Shown: one piece after another, positions 14,780 through 22,840 of the stretch
How the letters are laid out: each line of letters opens with the position of its first letter
Numbering within the stretch: the stretch's first letter is position 1
DNA from: Microcoleus sp. FACHB-DQ6
Lineage (GTDB): Bacteria > Cyanobacteriota > Cyanobacteriia > Cyanobacteriales > Microcoleaceae
NCBI GenBank assembly: GCA_014695175.1
Contig: JACJNV010000279.1
Span: forward strand, 1 to 33,859
Length of the DNA: 33,859 bases
Direction of reading: 5' to 3'
Notes under the pieces: model-generated
The model's database searches: none
What the model was told of the DNA's origin: nothing
Seen by the model: the letters and a program-made list of their open reading frames with translations, nothing else
Translations under genes and position numbers: made by a program

Positions 14780-16111
14780 ATGACTCCTAAACTGCGATGG
14801 CTGTTGCCGGCCGCCCTTAGCCTTTTCTCGATCGCCCTGCCCGCAAAAGCTGATACACTAACATCTTGGCACTTCGATCCCAGGGAAAACCAACTCAATT
14901 TAACCACAGATTCAGGAGTTCAGCCGGAAGTCAAACTAATCGCCAATCCCACCCGCTTAGTAATTGACTTACCGGGAATAGTCTTGGAGTATCCCGAAAG
15001 TCCTCAAAGCTACAACTCAGCTATTCAACAAATTAGAGTCGGGCAGTTTGACAGCGGAACTACCAGGTTAGTGATACAATTAACTCCTGGCTATAAGTTA
15101 GACCCGCAACAAGTCCGAGTCATTAGAGAATCTGCCACTCGCTGGTCGTTTCAGTTGCCAAATCCCGAGCAAATAGCCGGCAACGAGTCTTTTATACCCA
15201 CAGCTATTACCAGCGTAGAACAAGCAGCAGGTCAAGTTACGCCCACTGTTTCGCCGGAAAATCAGAGAAACTATTCCACTGATTTGGTGATGTCAACCGG
15301 CTCGGAAATGACAGCCATCAAGCCTCAAATCGAAAGTGCGATCGAACAGTATAGATCCCTGAGTGCTGGAATGTTTTTTCTGGATTTAGATACAGGAAAC
15401 TATTTGGATATCAAGGGCGATCGAGTATTTCCGGCTGCGAGTACCATCAAATTACCAATTCTGATAGCCTTTTATCAAGATGTAGATGCAGGCCAAGTTA
15501 GCCTAGACGAAACATTAGTTATGAAGTCCGACTTAGTTGCCAGCGGTTCTGGCACTATGCAAGACGAACCAGATGGAACTCGGTTTAGCATCAGAGAAAC
15601 CGTAGATAAAATGATTACCATCAGCGACAATACAGCCACCAACATGATTATTGAACGTTTGGGGGGAATTGCTAAACTCAACGAGCGTTTTCGCAGTTGG
15701 GGATTAACTGATACCAGAATTCGCAATTGGCTCGGCGATTTTCAAGGAACAAATACCACAAGTTCTGTGGATATGGTAAAGCTGCTGGCGATGCTGTCTC
15801 GCGATAAATTAGTTTCTGAATCGAGTCGGGAACAAGCTTTAGAATTACTGCGGCACACAACAACTAGAACGCTTTTGCCTTCCGGTTTGGGCCCGGGAGC
15901 AGTTATTGCTGACAAAACCGGAGATATCGGCTTTGTAGTTGGCGATGCGGGAATTATTGATATGCCCAACGGCAAGCGTTATTTGGCCGCAATCTTTGTC
16001 AAACGTCCTTACAATGACCCGATTGTGAGAGATTTTGTCCGTCGAATTTCGCGGATTGTTTACAATTATTTAGACCAACCTGCCGCGAGAGTACCGGAGA
16101 AGTTACGTTGA
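14780..16111 (+). CDS. AMIN-domain plus class A beta-lactamase-fold serine hydrolase
   Basis: 443 residues from ATG at 14780. Signal peptide MTPKLRWLLPAALSLFSIAL..AKA; then an AMIN domain (about 26-125; LTSWHFDPRENQLNLTT, PTRLVIDLPG, TRLVIQL), which usually binds peptidoglycan or targets periplasmic proteins; then a penicilloyl-serine-transferase fold (about 190-430). Active-site motifs are intact: S221-T-I-K224 (nucleophile), S282-D-N284, and K379-T-G381. I cannot find the omega-loop ExxxN (Glu166) of true class A beta-lactamases, so a cell-wall-related hydrolase or a penicillin-binding protein is more likely than resistance. A longer reading from 14699 adds 27 residues ahead of the signal peptide and is unlikely. 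Expected location: periplasm. Confidence 0.85.
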   Translation: MTPKLRWLLPAALSLFSIALPAKADTLTSWHFDPRENQLNLTTDSGVQPEVKLIANPTRLVIDLPGIVLEYPESPQSYNSAIQQIRVGQFDSGTTRLVIQLTPGYKLDPQQVRVIRESATRWSFQLPNPEQIAGNESFIPTAITSVEQAAGQVTPTVSPENQRNYSTDLVMSTGSEMTAIKPQIESAIEQYRSLSAGMFFLDLDTGNYLDIKGDRVFPAASTIKLPILIAFYQDVDAGQVSLDETLVMKSDLVASGSGTMQDEPDGTRFSIRETVDKMITISDNTATNMIIERLGGIAKLNERFRSWGLTDTRIRNWLGDFQGTNTTSSVDMVKLLAMLSRDKLVSESSREQALELLRHTTTRTLLPSGLGPGAVIADKTGDIGFVVGDAGIIDMPNGKRYLAAIFVKRPYNDPIVRDFVRRISRIVYNYLDQPAARVPEKLR

Positions 16112-16118
16112 TCAGACA

Positions 16119-16169
16119 ATTCGGCGATTGAAATCGCTACTAAACAAACAAAGTCCGCCTTCGCGGACT
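16119..16169. repeat. 51-bp dispersed repeat, copy 2, with terminator-like hairpin
   Basis: Same-orientation copy of 9969-10019 (45 of 51 identical). Its right part, extended by one base, is a perfect 8-bp hairpin (AAGTCCGC-CTTC-GCGGACTT, 16151-16170) between two convergent genes, where it could act as a bidirectional terminator, though without a clear T tract. Confidence 0.8.
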
Positions 16170-16197
16170 TCAAGAGAAGATTTTTAATTACTAATGA

Positions 16198-16578
16198 CTA
16201 TTCTTTGCGCTCTATGGCTACAGTCAAATGAGCTGCAACTGCCCCCACTGTAGCAAGTACAGCAGCAATTGGAAATACTACTGAGCCGGCAACGCCGCCT
16301 ACCAATCCAGCCATCAGCGGAATGTCTGCCAAAGTCCGCCCTTGCGAGTTTTTGATGACCAGGCGGCGGAGTTTTCCTTGCTGAATTAGTTCTTTGACTT
16401 TAGCAATTAGGCTGTCGCCGCTAATCTTAAATTCTTCCACTCTGACTTTTTCCTCTGTTACAAATTCTGAGGTGAATACATGAGTTTCAACTGTTGGGTT
16501 GGCTGAATTCCCGGCCGCTGCTGTTTCGTTTTGCAGAATCGTTACTTGTTCTTCTGTGCGATTTACTTGTGAGTTCAT
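16198..16578 (-). CDS. DUF4342-like protein
   Basis: 126 residues. The second half matches DUF4342: EEFKISGDSLIAKVKELIQQGKLRRLVIKN, then a hydrophobic C-terminal stretch (AGLVGGVAGSVVFPIAAVLA, about 89-118) that could be a membrane hairpin or helix. The N-terminal 45 residues are polar, Asn/Thr/Glu-rich and probably disordered. Function of the family is unknown. ATG at 16578 is the first in-frame start; no clear ribosome-binding site. It converges on the AMIN/beta-lactamase gene across the 51-bp repeat. Confidence 0.72.
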   Translation of the reverse strand: MNSQVNRTEEQVTILQNETAAAGNSANPTVETHVFTSEFVTEEKVRVEEFKISGDSLIAKVKELIQQGKLRRLVIKNSQGRTLADIPLMAGLVGGVAGSVVFPIAAVLATVGAVAAHLTVAIERKE

Positions 16579-17045
16579 TTTTTGTAAGGGCGGGCGAAAA
16601 CCAGCCGTTTAATTTCTATACTCTGATCTTCGGCGATCGCACTTGGGAATGACAGGCAAGGAAACCCTACAATCTGCATTCGTACTTTCCCCCCCCACCT
16701 TTTTACTCAAAACATTATTTTTGTGGCGTTATATCAGGGCGGATTTATCTCTTCCTAAAGGTAGAGAAGATATTGTTTAAACAACCCGTCTCTAGATACA
16801 AGTAAGGTGCGTATTGCCAGCCCTGTTAAGGTTGCGGCTGTCTGTTGAATCCTTAAGTTGGACACCAAGCGAACTAAAGTCAGGGAAAATTATTAAAATT
16901 AAAACTTTATATTTCTACAATGACTTCAAAAGTGATTGCTATCTAGGCACAATCAAGCTATGACTTGCAATGCCAGTTCTCAAAAGCATCGCAGAGATAG
17001 CGATCGCACTGGCGAAGTACAATAAAATCAGAAACGCAAACAGAG
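16579..17045. other. Intergenic region without supported gene
   Basis: 467 bp containing a C9-like run near 16690, a GTTTAAAC palindrome near 16775 and one HIP1 site near 17000. No ORF, RNA gene or transposon end was recognised. The right end passes into an AraC-like remnant. Confidence 0.5.
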
Positions 17046-17213
17046 TACATCAACGAACATCTGAATCAAGATATTAAGCTTGCAGATTTAGCTCAATTGC
17101 TGGGCATGAGTCAATTTCATTTCAGGCATCTGTTGAAGCAGTGGATCGGCACATCTCCCTACAAATACCCGATCGCCCAACGGGTAAAACGGGAGAAGCA
17201 GTTGTTGAAATAA
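17046..17213 (+). pseudogene. AraC-family regulator remnant (DNA-binding C-terminus only)
   Basis: Reads YINEHLNQDIKLADLAQLLG, MSQFHFRHLLKQWIGTSPYK, YPIAQRVKREKQLLK and stop. This is the end of the first helix-turn-helix plus most of the second of an AraC-type DNA-binding domain, which usually spans about 100 residues after a sensory domain. No start codon, ribosome-binding site or N-terminal domain precedes it, so it is a 5'-truncated remnant. It shows local gene loss beside the accessory cassette. Confidence 0.75.
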
Positions 17214-17246
17214 AAAGAGCGATCGATTAAGGAAGCGCGATCGCGG

Positions 17247-17558
17247 CTATTTGACATAGATAGTTTGAGCAGTAGAGAGAATTTCTTGACGGCGAATCCA
17301 GTTGGAACTGCGATCGATCGCCCGTTTACTGATTAGATCGACTCGTCTACTTAGCACTGCTTCGAGTTCTTCCTGCATTTGGGCGCGATCGAGTAAACTC
17401 CAGTCGGCCGTGGGGGCAAAAGCAACTTGGATATCGATGTCGCTGTCTGCATGAAAGTCCTCACGAAGGATCGAACCAAAGAGGGAGAGTTCGATGATTT
17501 GCCACTGTTGGCAGAATTTGGTGATTTGCTCAATTGGCAGGGCGAGCGCTTTGAGCAA
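17247..17558 (-). CDS. MNT-type nucleotidyltransferase, orphan antitoxin-like
   Basis: 103 residues. The pol-beta minimal nucleotidyltransferase motif is complete: LSLFGSILREDF (G28, S29), SDIDIQV (D39, D41), and VDLIS (D74) as the third acidic position. MNT proteins usually form a toxin-antitoxin pair with a HEPN protein, which they AMPylate. No HEPN (Rx4-6H) gene is next to it: downstream lies only the AraC fragment. The start is TTG at 17558, directly after an in-frame TAA/TGT, so a slightly decayed N-terminus is possible. Single orphan MNT genes are common in cyanobacteria. Confidence 0.8.
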   Translation of the reverse strand: MLKALALPIEQITKFCQQWQIIELSLFGSILREDFHADSDIDIQVAFAPTADWSLLDRAQMQEELEAVLSRRVDLISKRAIDRSSNWIRRQEILSTAQTIYVK

Positions 17559-17742
17559 ACATTACGCAGTATAACGGCATAGTCGATTTTATCTCTATTT
17601 CTAACTGTTTTACGGAAAATTTTTTTAAACTTCACACTTTCCTTCACAATGTTGTTATATCATAGTTATAGGGAACGATAGTCCCATCTCTAGACTCTAG
17701 CTATGCTTAATTTCCCTGAAAGCTCCAAAAAGGATGTAGAAA

Positions 17743-18537
17743 GTGGTTAATTACAATCCACTCACCGCACAGCCACCTGAAGAGGTACCGTTGAAGGATG
17801 CACCTCTGATTCGGGTGATTGCACAGGTGCGCTTTCCACCTATTCTCTCGATCGAGAAGAAAGATTTTGTGGGTTCATTTCAAGAGGCAATTAGAGAAAA
17901 ATATCCTATCCTACAACCCGAACAAACTCAAACTTTTGTCTTTGGACCTCAAGGTGTTGTACAACCAACTTTTCAGCTAACTTGGCGGTTCATAGATACA
18001 GCAGGTAGCTGGCGCGTATCTTTAGCACCTAATTTTATGGCGCTTGAGACAACAGCTTACTCCAGCCGTCGTGATTTTTTGGAACGTTTAGAACATTTGC
18101 TTATCGCATTTGAGCAAAGTTTTAATCCCAAAATTATTGAACGATTTGGATTGCGATATGTCAACCGACTTATTGGTCAAGAATTGCAAGACATATCATC
18201 ACTTGTCAAGCCTGAGATAGCAGGACTTATGGGTGCTGAATTTATAGAAGATATTCATCAAACCGTTAATGAATCTTTGTTTGTAATTCCAAATGGAGGT
18301 GAGGAAATTATTGCAAGATGGGGACTTATGCCTGGTGATGTAACTTTCGCTCCAGATATTGAACCTGTGGCTGAATCTAGCTGGATACTCGATATAGATA
18401 TGTCCCTTTCAAAAAATCGAGAATTCAGTATTGAAGAGTTGATGAGTGAAGGACGATGTTTTGCTGAAAGGATTTATACTTTCTTCCGCTGGGCAGTAAA
18501 AGATGACTTTTTGCGGCGTTTTGGAGGTAAATTATGA
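17743..18537 (+). CDS. TIGR04255-like protein, first gene of a three-gene cassette
   Basis: 264 residues from GTG at 17743, with AAAAAGGA about 9 nt upstream. The N-terminus (VPLKDAPLIRVIAQVRFPPI, then SFQEAIREKYPIL) and the C-terminus (AERIYTFFRWAVKDDFLRRF) fit the TIGR04255 family: a soluble protein with no known enzymatic motif, whose function is not established. No transmembrane segment or nucleotide-binding loop is visible. Its stop overlaps the next start by 4 nt (ATGA), so translation is probably coupled. It contains no HIP1 site. Confidence 0.7.
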   Translation: MVNYNPLTAQPPEEVPLKDAPLIRVIAQVRFPPILSIEKKDFVGSFQEAIREKYPILQPEQTQTFVFGPQGVVQPTFQLTWRFIDTAGSWRVSLAPNFMALETTAYSSRRDFLERLEHLLIAFEQSFNPKIIERFGLRYVNRLIGQELQDISSLVKPEIAGLMGAEFIEDIHQTVNESLFVIPNGGEEIIARWGLMPGDVTFAPDIEPVAESSWILDIDMSLSKNREFSIEELMSEGRCFAERIYTFFRWAVKDDFLRRFGGKL

Positions 18538-19217
18538 ACACTATGTTGAGTAAAAATCCTCATGAGCGATCGAGCACCTCTGCCCTAGGAGCTATGAAAC
18601 ATTCAGATACTCATTCATCTATTGGTTCTATAATTTTCCTAGTTAGTTCGGGCACAACTGCTTCTAGAGTAAGTGACGATCGAGGGTTGTTAGCTGCTGT
18701 AGACAGGACGACCAGTGGGATTACTTTGCGAGCGACAGGCTCTCCAGAAGCAACGCAGAAATCTCTTAGCAAATTGAGAAGATTAAGCGGGTTAACCTGG
18801 GAACAGCTTGCTAAATTATTTAATGTTTCACGCAGAACTCTTCATTTTTGGGCAAGTGGGCAACCATTGTCTCGCTTTAATGAAGAACACCTTAATCGAC
18901 TGTTAGAGGCTATTCAATACATCGATAGAGGGAGTGCAAATCTCAATCGCAGTCTGTTACTGAAAGGCAGTAATGATAATCTATTTTTTGACCTACTCGT
19001 CGCAGGTAAATACGAGGAATTCAAGCAGGTTGTTGGCATTGGTAATGCGCCTCAAAAGCCACAATTAGGTTCTTTGTCTGAAGATGCACTTGTGGCACGT
19101 CGGCCTCAGAATCCAGCGGCTCTGGTTGACGCTCTCCAAGAGCCTATCCATCGGGAGGTTGGACGATCAAGACCTGCTAGAGCAGCAAGGAGCCGAAAGA
19201 ATAATAGTGGTCACTGA
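18534..19217 (+). CDS. Helix-turn-helix (XRE-like) protein, second gene of cassette
   Basis: 227 residues. Residues 79-113 form a helix-turn-helix (LSKLRRLSGLTWEQLAKLFN then VSRRTLHFWASGQPLS), typical of XRE-like regulators or of defence-gene DNA-binding subunits. The first 60 residues are polar and rich in Ser/Thr; the C-terminal tail (RREV..RSRPARAARSRKNN) is basic and could bind nucleic acid. It starts in the stop codon of the TIGR04255-like gene (ATGA) and overlaps the following gene. Whether it represses the cassette or acts as a component is not visible; the 17.6-17.74 kb gap upstream is the natural operator candidate. Confidence 0.7.
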   Translation: MNTMLSKNPHERSSTSALGAMKHSDTHSSIGSIIFLVSSGTTASRVSDDRGLLAAVDRTTSGITLRATGSPEATQKSLSKLRRLSGLTWEQLAKLFNVSRRTLHFWASGQPLSRFNEEHLNRLLEAIQYIDRGSANLNRSLLLKGSNDNLFFDLLVAGKYEEFKQVVGIGNAPQKPQLGSLSEDALVARRPQNPAALVDALQEPIHREVGRSRPARAARSRKNNSGH

Positions 19218-20049
19218 TCATCGTGATGTTTGGATTCAGACGGTAGACACTGCTCTAAAAGAGTGGTGTCAGGGTGATTGTGTGCTTGGAGAACATTGGT
19301 TTGTTTATCGCTTTAATCCTCAACGCCCTTTGACATCTGACTCTGCTGATGTTGCACAAGCAGAAACTGATCTTGCAGAATCTGAGGTCAAGGGTTTTGC
19401 CGTAGTTACACAAACCTGCGATATTGTTCGCACTTGTGACAAGCGTCCATTTGTTGAAGTCGTACCTCTTGTGGAGGTCGATGGAATAAAGTTGCATGAC
19501 ATTCAACGAAGTAGACAGCCTCAATATGCTTATATTCCTGGAATTGCAGAACTTAATCTTGTCGCTGATCTCGATCGTGTAATGACAGTAGAAAAGGCTG
19601 TTGTGGCCAAATGGGAACGCAAACCAGGATGTCTTAACGATGAGGAGATTAGGCAACTTGGGCAAGCACTGATACGGAAGCGTGCTCGATTTGCTTTCCC
19701 TGACGACTTCACTGACTTTGCTAAAAAGCTCCAAAATCGGCTACGCGATAAGCATGATAAATCCACCACTGAAGGAGAAGCTCTTCGCGCTTTACGTGAG
19801 ATTAGAGTGCGCGCAGAACCTTCATGGAATAGCTGTGAAATCCGATTAATATTTTGGTTTATCCGGGACGAGGAACAGAATCAGTTTGAGGGAATAGGAT
19901 GGGATCAGTTTCTAAAACAGTGGTTGAACTTAATCCCTGAATCTGGACGATTCCAAAATGTGGAGGGTTCGGTAGTAGCTTTGGAAGACATGACAGCGAA
20001 GGAGTATGTTGAGAGTGATAGGCTAGATCTGGATCACTTATCCTCTTAA
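19207..20049 (+). CDS. Unknown 'TQTCD' protein, third gene of cassette
   Basis: 280 residues if started at GTG 19207; TTG 19159 and ATG 19084 are in-frame alternatives with longer overlap. I prefer 19207 because AAGGAG lies 14 nt upstream and the overlap with the HTH gene is only 11 nt. Visible parts: VVTDHRDVWIQTVDTALKEW, GDCVLGEHWFVYRF, a conserved-looking V-V-T-Q-T-C-D-I-V segment (C71, D72) followed by KRPFVEVVPLVEV, DLDRVMTVEKAVVAKW, and an Arg/Lys-rich KRARFAFPDDF. No family with known function was recognised and no membrane segment is seen. Probably cytosolic. Its position as the last gene suggests an effector or modifying component; that is inference. Confidence 0.65.
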   Translation: MVTDHRDVWIQTVDTALKEWCQGDCVLGEHWFVYRFNPQRPLTSDSADVAQAETDLAESEVKGFAVVTQTCDIVRTCDKRPFVEVVPLVEVDGIKLHDIQRSRQPQYAYIPGIAELNLVADLDRVMTVEKAVVAKWERKPGCLNDEEIRQLGQALIRKRARFAFPDDFTDFAKKLQNRLRDKHDKSTTEGEALRALREIRVRAEPSWNSCEIRLIFWFIRDEEQNQFEGIGWDQFLKQWLNLIPESGRFQNVEGSVVALEDMTAKEYVESDRLDLDHLSS

Positions 20050-20234
20050 AGTGGAGAATTAATGGTTTTAATAAGCGATTATTCTGAACATCGCTCGTCG
20101 AGATTTATATGCTCGGAAAAATCAAGTTCTCCCTTGTCTTAAAGAAGTTTCATCGGAACGACAGACCATATCGATGCAGCCGGACTCGATCGAACTTGCG
20201 TTAAACTAAGTCAGGTAAATGACTTTCTATACAG

Positions 20235-22157
20235 ATGACTATTTTTACTCTGCGATCGATCAAAAAAGACTTCGGCATCAAGGAACTCTTGACAGATGCC
20301 AGTTTCAGCCTCGATGAAGGCGATAAAGTCGGACTCATCGGCACTAACGGTTCCGGGAAATCAACCCTGCTGAAAATGATTGCCGGTATGGAGTCGATCG
20401 ACTCTGGCGATCGCTGGGTCAATCCAGGGTCTAAAATTGTTTATCTCCCCCAACAGCCGGATTTAGACGAAAATCACACTGTCTTAGAGCAAGTATTTGC
20501 CGACAGTGGCGAACAAATGGCTTTAGTGCGCGAATACGAGGAAATTTCCGCTCAATTGTCCCACGGCAAAGGCGATACAGACAAGTTGATGGCGCGTCTG
20601 TCTGCGGTGTCTGAACGCATTGATGAGGTGGATGCGTGGGATTTGGAAACCAAGGCGAAATTGATTTTGACCAAGTTGGGGATTGAGGATTTTGATGCGA
20701 AAATTGCCGACTTGTCCGGCGGCTACCGCAAGCGAATTGCCTTAGCAACGGCTTTGTTGTCCGAACCCGATGTGTTGCTGATGGATGAACCGACAAACCA
20801 CTTGGATGCGCTGTCTGTGGAGTGGTTGCAGAATTATTTGAACGGCTATCGCGGTGCTTTGCTGCTGATTACGCACGATCGCTATTTTCTCGATCGCGTT
20901 ACCAATCGCATCCTGGAGATCGATCGCGGCGACCTTTACAATTATGCTGGCAATTACGCTTATTACTTGGAGAAAAAAGCCTTAGCTGAAGAATCCGCCG
21001 CCAGCACAGTTCGCAAACACGCGGGTGTATTGCGACGCGAATTGGAATGGCTCAAACGCGGGCCCAAAGCGCGGAGTACCAAGCAAAAAGCTCGGATCGA
21101 TCGCATTAAAGATATGCGAGCCCAGGAGTTCAAAACAGCCAACGGCAAAGTCGAAATTGCGACAGCGGGCCGCCGGATTGGTAAGAAGGTGATTGAGTTA
21201 CTGAATATCTCTAAAGCTTACGGCGATCGCACTTTAATTAAAGATTTTACCTACAATTTCACACCCGAAGACCGGATAGGAATTATTGGCTGCAACGGTG
21301 CCGGAAAATCGACGCTGATGGATATCATCACCGGACGCATTCAGCCGGATTCGGGTACTGTCGAAATTGGGACAACCATTCATATCGGTTATTTTGACCA
21401 GCATTCAGAGGATTTGACGCCGAACGAAGACCAGCGAGTTATTGAATACTTGAAAAGTGTCGCCGAGTTGGTGCAAACGGCGGATGGTGAAATCATTACC
21501 GCTTCTCAAATGTTGGAAAAGTTTCTGTTTCCACCGAACCAACAGTATGCACCGATTAACAAACTTTCGGGCGGGGAAAAGCGTCGGTTATTTCTGTTGA
21601 AAGTGCTGATGAGTGCGCCGAACGTGCTGATTTTGGACGAACCGACAAACGACCTGGACGTGCAGACTTTGGCGGTTTTGGAGGATTATCTCGAAGATTT
21701 TAACGGCTGCGTGATTGTGGTGTCCCACGATCGCTATTTTCTCGATCGCACTATCGACATGGTTTTCGCCTTGGAACCGGGCGGCAATTTGCGTTTGTAT
21801 CCCGGCAATTATTCGGTGTATTTAGACTACAAGAAAGCCGAAGAAGCCAAGGAAATCAAAGGACAAAAAGAAAAAGAAAAAAATACACGCACCGCTGAAT
21901 CTAATAATTCTAAAACCCCAACTTCCACTCAAAAATCTACCAAAGTTTCCTTTAATGAGAAGCGGGAATACGAACAATTAGAAAGTCAAATTCCGCAGAT
22001 GGAAGCAGAGAAACAAGAGATTGAAAAGAGGTTGTCTAACAATGCTCCCAGCGGGTTTTCCGAGGTGAAGAAGTTATCGGATCGTTTGGCTCAGTTGACG
22101 CAGCAGATCGATCGGGCGACTGAGCGCTGGTTGGAATTGGCGGAACGGGTGGGTTAA
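20235..22157 (+). CDS. ABC-F family ATPase (Uup-like)
   Basis: 640 residues, no transmembrane segments. ABC-F proteins act on the ribosome or on nucleic acid, not as transporters. Two ABC domains are complete: Walker A GTNGSGKST and GCNGAGKST, signatures LSGGYRKR and LSGGEKRR, Walker B LLMDEPTNHLD and LILDEPTNDLD, and the switch His in THDRYFLDR and SHDRYFLDR. The inter-domain linker (about 240-320) is Arg/Lys-rich (LRRELEWLKRGPKARSTKQK), the P-site tRNA-interaction motif region. The C-terminal coiled coil (about 560-640) is the Uup type. ATG at 20235 starts MTIFTLRSIKKDFGIKEL, the usual N-terminus. Length is normal for Uup. Confidence 0.92.
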   Translation: MTIFTLRSIKKDFGIKELLTDASFSLDEGDKVGLIGTNGSGKSTLLKMIAGMESIDSGDRWVNPGSKIVYLPQQPDLDENHTVLEQVFADSGEQMALVREYEEISAQLSHGKGDTDKLMARLSAVSERIDEVDAWDLETKAKLILTKLGIEDFDAKIADLSGGYRKRIALATALLSEPDVLLMDEPTNHLDALSVEWLQNYLNGYRGALLLITHDRYFLDRVTNRILEIDRGDLYNYAGNYAYYLEKKALAEESAASTVRKHAGVLRRELEWLKRGPKARSTKQKARIDRIKDMRAQEFKTANGKVEIATAGRRIGKKVIELLNISKAYGDRTLIKDFTYNFTPEDRIGIIGCNGAGKSTLMDIITGRIQPDSGTVEIGTTIHIGYFDQHSEDLTPNEDQRVIEYLKSVAELVQTADGEIITASQMLEKFLFPPNQQYAPINKLSGGEKRRLFLLKVLMSAPNVLILDEPTNDLDVQTLAVLEDYLEDFNGCVIVVSHDRYFLDRTIDMVFALEPGGNLRLYPGNYSVYLDYKKAEEAKEIKGQKEKEKNTRTAESNNSKTPTSTQKSTKVSFNEKREYEQLESQIPQMEAEKQEIEKRLSNNAPSGFSEVKKLSDRLAQLTQQIDRATERWLELAERVG

Positions 22158-22840
22158 TTTGGGTTGTCCGAGTGTTGTCTTTAGCTCCTGCTCACCATGA
22201 CAGGAGCTAGATGAATTATGGCTGAAAAATTTTCCTGCTGAAACGAATATATATTGACAAATTTCAATATTTTTTTATTTTTGTATTATAAATAGTAGTG
22301 TAAAAAAATATTAGGAATAATGCTTGTTTAGCAGACAATTTGGCAACCTTTGACAATTTATTACCTAAGTGTGATGAAGCTATGGTACTATTAAAGTTAT
22401 AAAATCGGTTGCTTGTTACTACTCTCAAGCAAACTGACCAACAAACTTAAGACGAGTAAAAGCCTGAAATCATTGTTAAAGCTGCAAGGCGATCGGAAAC
22501 AGCGCCAAAAAACCCGCTTTTTTTGCGAGAGCCTCAAGTAAAGCTGTATGTCAAAAACTGTGAAGACCCGGAGGGTGGGATTGACACAAGCAGTGAATAT
22601 GCAGTAAAAGTCAGCGTAAGCAAATAAGACTGGCAGCAGAAAACAGGGACTAAAAGGCCCAAAACAGGTAAAAAAAAAGTCGATCGGGCAAAGTAAGTTG
22701 GCCGAGGACTAAAAATATGGTGATGAGTGAGATACAATTGACCTGTCCTGAGCCAAGAATTGGTCAACATCACAAGTATCCTGTAAAAGTCAAAAGTTAA
22801 CAGTCTCAGGGTTGTCGAGCAGCGCGAATCAGAGAAAACT
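22158..22840. other. Intergenic region with stem-loop after the ABC-F gene
   Basis: 683 bp. Just after the ABC-F stop, 22182-22209 forms a 9-bp stem (TAGCTCCTG/CAGGAGCTA, 10-nt loop) that could attenuate or end transcription, though no T run follows. 22240-22330 is strongly AT-rich. Around 22733, an ACAATTGACC-like stretch could belong to the promoter of the next gene. No ORF or RNA gene was recognised. Confidence 0.5.

Noticed and set aside
20075-20209. 44-codon open stretch (IILNIARRDLYARKNQVLPC and on) upstream of the ABC-F gene
   Set aside because: No start codon or ribosome-binding site and no family recognised; may be a remnant or chance.
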